Shown: positions 57,501 to 64,000 of the stretch, one piece after another
How positions within the stretch are numbered: the first letter of the stretch is position 1
Layout: every line of letters starts with the position of its first letter
NCBI RefSeq assembly: GCF_019634775.1
Contig: NZ_JAHCAS010000004.1
Coordinates: 33,540-97,539 of the forward strand
Direction: 5' to 3'
DNA: 64,000 bases
Source: Dokdonella sp.
GTDB lineage: Bacteria > Pseudomonadota > Gammaproteobacteria > Xanthomonadales > Rhodanobacteraceae
Translations under genes and position numbers: made by a program
The notes under the pieces: generated by a model
The model's database searches: none
The model's input: the letters and a program-made list of their open reading frames with translations, nothing else
Told to the model about the DNA's origin: nothing

Positions 57501-59513
57501 GTACTTGCAGTAGCCGCGCAGCACGCTGACCTGGCGCCAATCCAGACGCGCGCCAAGCACGAGTCGATTGAAACCGTCGTTCTCGGCCTCGCCGCGCCAG
57601 GCCTTCTCGAATGCGGTCTGGAACGGCACGCGCACGCTGTCGAGGTCGAACGAAAGGCTGATCGGCTTGACCAGGATGTCCTGGATCGTGATCGCCGAAT
57701 CGCCATGGCCGGCGATTTCATAGAGGTTCTCGGTGAGCACGCTGACCCCGAGGTTCTCGAGCAGCGGGATCACCTCGGACAAGGTGATGTCACCACCAAG
57801 GCGAAATACCTTGAAGTGCAGTGCGTCGTCGTCGCGCTGCGCGCGATACAGGTTCAGGCGGATGTCGTCGGCATCGGCCAGCGCGGCGACGAGTTCGACA
57901 TCGTCGGCCGCGTTCTGCGGCATGACCTTCTCGATGTAACCGGCCGGCAGGGCCCGCCCGTAGCGGCTGGACAACTTGTGACCACGTTCCTCGCCATGGC
58001 GTGCAACCAGAATCTCGCGCAAGTCGTCCTGCCAGTTGCGCACGATCCGGGCGATGCGCGCTTCGAGATCGGCCGTGTCCCAGGTCGGCTGGTCGCCGGG
58101 CTTCGGGCGCACGATCATGTGCACGCGAGCAAGTGGGGATTCGTCGAGCAGCACGGTCGAGTCGACGCGTTCGCCACGGAAACTCTGCATCAGCAACGCC
58201 TCGATGCGCTCGCGCACGTCGGTGTTGAACCGATCGCGCGGCACATAGGCGAGCACCGAGAAGAAGCGTCCGTAGCGGTCTCGGCGCACGAACAGGCGCG
58301 TGCGTGCACGCTCGCGCAGGTCGAGCACGGTCATGGCGATGTCGTAGAGCTCGTCGGTCGAGCACTGGAACAGCTCGTCACGCGGCAGGGTGTCGAGGAT
58401 GTGACGCAGGGCCTTGCCGGAATGCGAGTCGCGCTTGAGCCCAGAGCGCTGCTGGATCGCCTCGAGATTGCGGCGCAACAGCGGCACTTCGCGCGGCGGC
58501 GTCATGTAGGCCGATGAGGTGAACAGGCCGAGGAAGCGGCGCTCGGTCACCGCCCGCCCGGCGCCGTCGAAGCCGAGCACGGACAGGTAGTCCATGTGTC
58601 CGGCGCGATGCACGCGCGAGCGCGCGTTGGTCTTGGTCAGGATCAGCGCGCCGACCGCGCCGGACTTGTCGAGGTCGGTCGCCGCCAGCGTCTTAAGCGA
58701 ACGGGGCACGAAACCCTTCTCGTCGCCGTGCATGATGCCGAGGCCGGTGCCGGACACCGCCTTGAGCACTTCGGCCTCGCCATCCTGCTCGACACGATAT
58801 TCGCGGTAGCCGAGGAAGGTGAAGTGGTCGTCAGCAACCCAGCGCAGGAACTCGCTGGCCTCGCCGATCGTGTCCTGGTCGTATGGCAAGTTGAGTGTGG
58901 ACAACTCACCAGCGATGGCCAGCATCTTCGCCTTCATGGTGCCCCAGTCAGCGACCGCAGCACGCACGTCGTCCACGGCGGCGACGATATTGCGCCGGAT
59001 CACCTCGAGCTCGTCGGCGTCGCCGATGCGTTCGATCTCGATGAACATGACCGACTCGGCATGGCCGCTGGCGGCCTGCTCGTCGGCGAAGGCGAGCACG
59101 TGGCCACCCGGATCGCGCTCGACGCGGAAGATCGGATGGATGATCGTGTGCGTGTCGAGCCCGGCCTGGTTGATGACCATCGACATCGAGTCGACCAGAA
59201 ACGGCATGTCGTCGTTGACGATGGCGATGACGGTATGACTGCTGTCGAATCCATCCTGTGCGGACAGCGGATTGAATACGCGGATCTTCGCCGTGCCCGG
59301 CTTGCGCTGGCGCACGAACTCGAACATGTACAGGGCGATGCGTGCCCACTCGGCCGGCTCGCGGCTGCCGATATCGTCGGATGGCACGTGGCGGAAGAAG
59401 TGGCTGGCGAAAGCCTGGGTCTCGCGCTGGCGCGACGAGCCGGGCTGCGCGGAGATGTGCTTCAGGATCGATTCGAGACAGGGATCATCGCTGGCGACAA
59501 CGGAGGCATTCAT
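54576..59513 (-). CDS. gdhB: NAD-specific glutamate dehydrogenase (GDH180 type)
   Basis: 1645-residue enzyme that deaminates glutamate to 2-oxoglutarate. It is the large class found in proteobacteria and streptomycetes. Start at 59513 gives [25 protein letters not shown]. The long N-terminal regulatory region includes [29 protein letters not shown]. The catalytic domain, near residue 810, reads [48 protein letters not shown], with the substrate Lys. NAD-domain blocks include [14 protein letters not shown] and [15 protein letters not shown]. The C-terminal third is the usual helical domain. It is monocistronic and ends 15 bases from the REP array. Confidence 0.96.
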   Translation of the reverse strand: [1645 protein letters not shown]

Positions 59514-59715
59514 TGCGGACTTCGGGCTGGATTCGGTGGGCGCGGAGGATACGCCCCCCCCATTGCGGAATCCACCCGTAAATGACCGTAGGCAAAAGAA
59601 AAAAAGCCGCATGCGCTTGTCGCGACGCGGCATTGCGGGTTCCATTGACGGGCACTCTGGCGACCGCCCGCGCGAAACGCGAGAATCCGCAACCGATGCC
59701 GCGAGGAGAGCGTCG

Positions 59716-60393
59716 ATGACGAATGCGGAAACAACGGGAGCCGCCGCACCCGAGCCGCTCGACGCCGTGCAGGCGCGCATCCTCGGCTGCCTCGTCGAGA
59801 AGCAGGCGACCACGCCCGACGTCTATCCGCTGACGCTCAATGCCATCGTCGCCGCCTGCAACCAGAAATCGAACCGTGAGCCGGTCAGCGACCACGACCC
59901 CGGCACGGTTGGCCACGCCCTGCGCGGACTCGAAGGCCGCGGCCTCGTCACCGGGAGCCTGGCTGCGCGTGCCTCGCGCTATGCGCACCGCTTCGATGCC
60001 GGCTACGGCGTCACGCCGCGCCAGCGCGCCGTGCTCGCCGTGCTGATGCTGCGCGGCGCACAGACCGCGAACGAACTGTTCCTGCGCTGCGAGCGCCTCG
60101 CCGAGTTCGGCAGTGCCGACGAAGTCCGCGAAGTGCTCGAACGCCTCGCCACCCGCGAACCGGCGCTCGCGCTGTGCATCGGCCGCGCCGCGGGCCAGCG
60201 CGAGGATCGCTGGATGCACCTCCTGTGCGGGCCGGTGGATGCCGCCGCAGCCCTGTCGTCGCACACCCCGGCACCCGCCGGCCCCACACAGAAAGGGCTC
60301 GCCGAGCGCGTCGAGCGCCTCGAATCGCTGGTCGAATCACTCCAGGCCGGGCTCGACGAGCTGCGCCGCCGTCCGCCCGGCGAAGCGCCCTGA
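59716..60393 (+). CDS. yceH: YceH family protein (DUF480)
   Basis: 225-residue protein with two winged-helix DUF480 repeats: LDAVQARILGCLVEKQATTPDVYPLTLNAIVAACNQKSNREPV, then TPRQRAVLAVLMLRGAQTANELFLRCERLAEF. A C-terminal coiled coil (LAERVERLESLVESLQAGLDELRRR) follows. Start at 59716 has GAGGAG 5 bases upstream. Function is not established. Its 3' end overlaps the convergent DUF2306-like gene by 57 bases. Confidence 0.92.
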   Translation: MTNAETTGAAAPEPLDAVQARILGCLVEKQATTPDVYPLTLNAIVAACNQKSNREPVSDHDPGTVGHALRGLEGRGLVTGSLAARASRYAHRFDAGYGVTPRQRAVLAVLMLRGAQTANELFLRCERLAEFGSADEVREVLERLATREPALALCIGRAAGQREDRWMHLLCGPVDAAAALSSHTPAPAGPTQKGLAERVERLESLVESLQAGLDELRRRPPGEAP

Positions 60394-61083
60394 CGCCTGC
60401 GGGATCGCGGCGCGCGCACCCGGCCTGCGACCGTAGCGCCGCCCCAGCCAGAACGCGGCAACGAAGGCGACCGCCAGCGGGCCGAACCAGGCGAAGTGCT
60501 GCACCAACGCCGGATCGATGCCTGGGAAGGCATTGCGCAAGCCGATGCTGAAGAAGGCGATGTGGGTCGCCACACCGTTGCCGATCATCGCGCCGTAGTG
60601 TTCGCGCAGCCACCACATCGGGTCCTGTGCGGATTTGCGCCAGCGCAGGATGGAATCAACCAGCACGAACACGCCAACTCCGCCGAAAATCTGGAACAGG
60701 GGCGAGGCGAGGCGAATGCCGAGCACGACGATACCGATGCCGGCAACCGCGTTGATCGCAGCCAACATCCAGAACAGCCCACCAAAGTAGGCCAGGCGAT
60801 CGCGGCGCCGGCGAACCGCGCACCAGGCGTTCCAGCAACCAGACCCGGTCAGCAGCAGCAGGAAGGCAAGGAACATCGCCGACGCTGGACGTCCGCGTTC
60901 GATCATGCCCAGCGTCAACGGCACGCCGCTGGCCAGCACGGCGAACATCGCACCGAAGAAGCCTTGGCCGACCCGGCGATGGAACGAGGATCCCTTGCGT
61001 GCCAATGCGGCGATCCAGAACATCGCCAAGGCAACACTGCCGGCGCCGATGTGGGTGATGAGGAACAGTCGGTAGCCCTCCAC
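60337..61083 (-). CDS. DUF2306-like membrane protein
   Basis: 248-residue protein with about seven hydrophobic helices. The start MEGYRLFLITHIGAGSVALAMFWIAALARKGSSFHRRVGQGFFGAMFAVLASGVPLTL, with HR after a short loop, is characteristic of DUF2306-type proteins. A more polar loop (VDSILRWRKSAQDPMWWLREHYGAMIGNGVATHIAFF) has two His that may bind metal or heme, though this is unproven. It overlaps yceH on the other strand by 57 bases. Function unknown. Confidence 0.75.
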   Translation of the reverse strand: MEGYRLFLITHIGAGSVALAMFWIAALARKGSSFHRRVGQGFFGAMFAVLASGVPLTLGMIERGRPASAMFLAFLLLLTGSGCWNAWCAVRRRRDRLAYFGGLFWMLAAINAVAGIGIVVLGIRLASPLFQIFGGVGVFVLVDSILRWRKSAQDPMWWLREHYGAMIGNGVATHIAFFSIGLRNAFPGIDPALVQHFAWFGPLAVAFVAAFWLGRRYGRRPGARAAIPQASGRFAGRTAAQLVEPGLE

Positions 61084-61270
61084 GGTGAGGCTCCTGTGGT
61101 TGTCGGGAGCGTCTACTCTCGCGCGGGCACTGTCGGCACGGTGGTGTCGACAGTCATCGATCGATGGTGCCGAAAGTCACTTTGTACGATCAATGGCTTG
61201 TCGTGGTGCTACGTGCGTCGCAAGCTAGGGATGCCCAATCCCGCAATGGCGTCATGACATCCCTAGCCAC

Positions 61271-62422
61271 ATGTCGCTCACTTGGCATTCGTCGCTGAAG
61301 TCCGTGCTGAAGTCCGTCGTCGCGCCGCCCTCGCTCGCTGCCTGTGCGGCCTGGATCGCGGTCTGGCTTGGTACGCCCGCCGTACCGAAAGGACCGGTCC
61401 CCGCGCCGATCGTGCATGTCTGCCTCGTGCTCTTCCTCGTCGTCTTCCTCGCCGAGCATTTCATCGCACGCAACCATACGCCGGCGTGCGTGGTCACGAT
61501 CGGTGCAGTGCTCGCCGTACTTGCCCTACTCGCGATCGCCGGCACGCCGCATGGCCTGTCTCCGGTCTTGCTGGTCCTCATCGCCGCTATGCTCGCCGCA
61601 CACTTCGATTGGAGACCGCTGTCGGCGATGCTCGGCATCCTCAACCTCGCCTTCGTCGCCGTTGCCCTGCTGGCGTGGCAGACATCATCACGCTCGGTGC
61701 TCGTCTACGTGCTTGCCTACGCCAGCTTCCAGGTGTTCGCCGCGATGGTGATGCGCGCCGCCGCGCATGCCGAACAAATGAGCGAACGCCTGCGTGCCGC
61801 CAATGCAGACCTGCTCGCCACGCGCGGCCTTCTGGCCGAGAGCGCACGCGATGCCGAACGCCTGCGCGTCGCGCGCGAACTGCACGACATCGCCGGCCAC
61901 AAGCTGACCGCGCTCAAGCTCAACCTCGCCGTGCTCGTCCGCGACGAACGCCTCGCCGACCTGCCCCAGCCGCGCCTGTGCGAACGCCTCGCCGACGAAC
62001 TGCTGGTCGACCTGCGCCGGCTCGTCGAACGCATGCGCGAGGACGATGGCCTGGACCTGCGCACGGCCCTGAACGCATTGGCCGCACCATTCCCGCGTCC
62101 TCGCGCCCACATCGAGATCGCCGGCGACGCGCGCGTGACCACCCTGGCGCAGGCCGAAACGGTACTGCGCGCGGTGCAGGAAGCCCTGACCAACAGCGCG
62201 CGCCATTCGCAGGCGCAGAACCTGTGGATCGTGCTGCGCCGCGAAGCAGACCGGCTGCTTCTCGACATCCGTGACGACGGCCGCGGCAGCGGCGAACCCG
62301 TGCCCGGCAACGGCCTCGCCGGCATGCGCGAACGCTTCGACGAGGCCGGCGGCGGGCTGCGCATCGAACGCCTCGACACCGGCGCCGTGCACCTGCTGGC
62401 CTGGTTGCCGGCGGCCGCATGA
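61271..62422 (+). CDS. NarL-type sensor histidine kinase
   Basis: 383-residue HisKA_3 kinase. Residues 1-165 hold five to six hydrophobic helices with no large periplasmic domain, so the signal may be sensed in or near the membrane. The phospho-acceptor is His205 in RVARELHDIAGHKLTALKLNLA. The N box is VQEALTNSARHSQAQNL; the G box is IRDDGRGSGEPVPGNGLAGMRERF. The stop overlaps the response regulator start by ATGA. The stimulus and targets are not known. Confidence 0.93.
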   Translation: MSLTWHSSLKSVLKSVVAPPSLAACAAWIAVWLGTPAVPKGPVPAPIVHVCLVLFLVVFLAEHFIARNHTPACVVTIGAVLAVLALLAIAGTPHGLSPVLLVLIAAMLAAHFDWRPLSAMLGILNLAFVAVALLAWQTSSRSVLVYVLAYASFQVFAAMVMRAAAHAEQMSERLRAANADLLATRGLLAESARDAERLRVARELHDIAGHKLTALKLNLAVLVRDERLADLPQPRLCERLADELLVDLRRLVERMREDDGLDLRTALNALAAPFPRPRAHIEIAGDARVTTLAQAETVLRAVQEALTNSARHSQAQNLWIVLRREADRLLLDIRDDGRGSGEPVPGNGLAGMRERFDEAGGGLRIERLDTGAVHLLAWLPAAA

Positions 62423-63054
62423 ACGCGCCGGTCCGCATCGCCCTCGCCGACGACCAGGCACTGGTGCGCGCCGGCCTGCGCGCCCTGCTCGGCAACCTCG
62501 GCATCGAAGTCGTGGTCGAGGCCGACGACGGCGGCACCCTGCTCGATGCGCTCGCCGACACCAGCGTCGATGTCGTGCTCAGCGACATCCGCATGCCCGG
62601 CATCGACGGCATCGAGGCGCTGCGCCGCCTGCGCGAGCGCGGTGACGCCACGCCGGTGCTGCTGCTCACGACCTTCGACGACAGCGACCTGCTGCTGCGT
62701 GCGACCGCGGCCGGGGCGCAGGGCTTCCTGCTCAAGGATGCCGCACCGGAGGATCTCGGCGAGGTGATCCGCCGCGTCGCCGCTGGCGAGACCCTGCTGC
62801 AGCCGGTCAGCACGGACCCGGTGCGCGCGCGCTACCGCTTCCACGACGAAGCAGCACCAACCGACACCTTCAACACGCGCGAAGTCGCCATCCTGCGCCT
62901 GCTCGCCGGCGGCTATTCCAACCGAGAAATCGCGAAGTCACTGTTCCTCGCCGAAGGCACGGTCAAGAACTATGTTTCAACGATCCTCGACAAGCTCGGC
63001 ACGCGCGACCGCACGCGTGCGGTACTCAAGGCGATCACGTTGCGTGTGATCTGA
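62419..63054 (+). CDS. NarL/LuxR-family response regulator
   Basis: 211-residue response regulator. The receiver domain opens RIALADDQALVRAGLRALL with Asp11/Asp12 acidic pocket, phospho-acceptor Asp56 (VVLSDIRMPGIDGIEAL), the Thr in LLLTTFDDSDLL and the Lys in FLLKDAAPEDL. The LuxR HTH reads FNTREVAILRLLAGGYSNREIAKSLFLAEGTVKNYVSTILDKLGTRDRTRAVL. It overlaps the kinase by 4 bases and is the cognate partner. Confidence 0.95.
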   Translation: MNAPVRIALADDQALVRAGLRALLGNLGIEVVVEADDGGTLLDALADTSVDVVLSDIRMPGIDGIEALRRLRERGDATPVLLLTTFDDSDLLLRATAAGAQGFLLKDAAPEDLGEVIRRVAAGETLLQPVSTDPVRARYRFHDEAAPTDTFNTREVAILRLLAGGYSNREIAKSLFLAEGTVKNYVSTILDKLGTRDRTRAVLKAITLRVI

Positions 63055-63276
63055 GCACGTAAAATCCGTCCCTTGTCCTGTTCCACATCGCCTTCGTCAT
63101 CGGTCCTCAGAATTGGAGCAGTGGTCTCTGGCTGGCCGTGAGCAGCGCCAACTACGCCTGCAAGGTGCGGCAGCGATCGCCCTGGTCGCCTGATCCATGC
63201 GCTGCGCAAGCCGATCGCCGCCTGGCTCGACAACGACCTCGCCGCGGCGCTCAAGCGCGAAGCAGCGTCAAGCTGA
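63055..63276 (+). pseudogene. Possible coding remnant
   Basis: The 213 bases between the response regulator and the methyltransferase contain, from 63160 to 63276, an open stretch reading DRPGRLIHALRKPIAAWLDND-type sequence ending LAAALKREAASS with a TGA stop. It has protein-like composition but no start or family that I can identify, and its end overlaps the methyltransferase 3' end. It may be a degraded gene tail. Confidence 0.25.
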
Positions 63277-63903
63277 GCCGAGCTGCACAGCGCGCGTGAA
63301 CACGTAGACGCCGGCTGGAGGTACGTTGCGCCAGGCCATGCCGGCGCGATGCGCGACCAGACCGAGTTCGGAGAGGACCTCGCGTGAGACCGGGCTGGCC
63401 GGGCCGTAGGTGAACTGCACGAAGCGGCCTTCGGGACCAAGCACCGAGAAGGCCGAACGCAGGATCGCGCGCTGCGTGGCGCGCGACATCGACAGCAGGC
63501 CGAGGCCGCTGATGATCGCATCGACCGCGCCGCCATCGGCGTAACCCGCCTGTTTCAGCAGGGTGTCGAGTTCGCGTGCATCGCCACGCACGATGGCCAC
63601 ATCGGGGAAGCGCCGCTGCAGCAGTCGATGCAGTTCTTCGTTGAGCTCGATGACGAGCAGGTCCGCGGGCGCCACGCCGCGGCGCAGGAGGGCGTCGGTG
63701 AAGACGCCAGTGCCGCCGCCCAGTTCGATCACGCGGCGCGCACCAAGGGGCACCTGCGCGATCATCCGGTCCGCGAGGTAGCGGCTCGACGGCGACAGCG
63801 CGGCGATGCCGAGGGGGTTCTTGAGCCACTGGCGGAAGAAGGTCCAGACCGCCGGGTGGCGTCCGCGCGCTTCCGCCTCGACCCGCCGTGCCGGTGAATG
63901 CAT
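63268..63903 (-). CDS. SAM-dependent methyltransferase, phospholipid N-methyltransferase-like
   Basis: 211-residue class I methyltransferase. The N-terminal RQWLKNPLGIAALSPSSRYLADRMIAQV block resembles the PmtA-type phospholipid N-methyltransferase family. Motif I is RRVIELGGGTGVFTDALL; motif II region is LLVIELNEELHRLLQRRF; then AIVRGDARELDTLL and DAIISGLGLLSM (motif post I to IV). The C-terminal part (FVQFTYGPASPVSREVLSELGL) also fits. The start is uncertain: ATG at 63903 has GAGG too close, and in-frame ATGs at 63921 and about 63936 are possible. A similar rRNA or small-molecule methyltransferase cannot be excluded. Confidence 0.75.
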   Translation of the reverse strand: MHSPARRVEAEARGRHPAVWTFFRQWLKNPLGIAALSPSSRYLADRMIAQVPLGARRVIELGGGTGVFTDALLRRGVAPADLLVIELNEELHRLLQRRFPDVAIVRGDARELDTLLKQAGYADGGAVDAIISGLGLLSMSRATQRAILRSAFSVLGPEGRFVQFTYGPASPVSREVLSELGLVAHRAGMAWRNVPPAGVYVFTRAVQLGSA

Positions 63904-64000
63904 GCCTCGTCCCGCTGCCATCGAGCGCCGGATCATACTCCAGCCCCGGCCATACCCGTGAAAGCCGAGCCCGCCCTTCCTGCCGGGCTGCACCGGGTTA

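Noticed and set aside
55686..58517. 943-residue open frame on the plus strand opposite the glutamate dehydrogenase gene
   Set aside because: It is a codon-bias shadow: the real minus-strand gene has full family motifs, and the antisense product is His/Arg/Asp-rich with no recognisable domain.

Overview
The window is a dense, GC-rich stretch of gammaproteobacterial chromosome. Gene content and order point to the Xanthomonadales/Lysobacterales. The evidence is a miaA-hfq-hflX-hflK-hflC-DUF2065-purA-rnr gene order, a GDH180-type NAD-glutamate dehydrogenase, the AcnD/PrpF form of the methylcitrate cycle, and many palindromic repeats that begin with GTAGG, like the GTAG REP elements of Stenotrophomonas and relatives. 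The family assignment is an inference. No phage, IS transposase, CRISPR array or rRNA gene was found.

Layout. 1-935: 5' part of a phosphate-selective (OprO/P-type) porin gene on the minus strand. 1216-3239: a compact HvfABC-type RiPP locus whose precursor has two triplets of the EGKCG motif flanking a pair of EF-hands; this is the most interesting system here. 3288-4278: RNase T and an FmdB-like zinc ribbon protein. 4421-8911: the complete pstSCAB-phoU operon, with a strong hairpin between pstS and pstC. 9114-12325: an S9 peptidase lipoprotein gene, a small membrane protein and rlmB. 12558-18424: acnD and prpF, separated by a minus-strand phospholipase D-like gene. 18531-27959: rnr, tRNA-Leu(CAG), purA, DUF2065, hflC, hflK, hflX, hfq and miaA. 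28364-35265: a membrane GGDEF/EAL protein, a secreted protein of unknown function, tdh, tilS, xseB and ispA. 35570-44698: a DUF4870 protein, pmbA, darP (yjgA), tldD, a DEAD-box helicase, dacB and rarA. 44845-47603: a cueR-copA copper efflux operon with a recognisable MerR-type operator. 47788-53545: an anchored hypothetical protein, a polysaccharide deacetylase-like protein, an unknown protein, a 5'-nucleotidase, a subtilisin and NAD kinase. 53639-54560: a tandem and inverted REP array. 54576-63903: the 1645-residue glutamate dehydrogenase, yceH, a DUF2306-like membrane protein, a NarL-type two-component system and a methyltransferase.

How genes work together. Phosphate: PstSCAB imports phosphate and PhoU links uptake to PhoR signalling; the porin near the left edge could feed the periplasm with phosphate. 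Copper: CueR and CopA form the cytosolic sensor and efflux arm, while HvfABC is predicted to make a cysteine-modified periplasmic copper-binding peptide. Propionate: AcnD and PrpF supply the 2-methylcitrate to 2-methylisocitrate step, although prpB and prpC are not in the window. RNA and translation: Hfq, MiaA, HflX, RNase R, RlmB, TilS, RNase T, DarP and the DEAD helicase. Membrane quality control: HflKC. Microcin and toxin processing: TldD/PmbA.

Non-coding structure. At least four repeat families occur: GTAG REP pairs at several gene ends, a 49-bp tandem form of the same element, a 149-bp palindromic repeat present twice, and a GGGAATGGGGAATGG inverted repeat present twice. Several genes end on a TAG codon that belongs to the GTAGG head of a REP or REP-like sequence.
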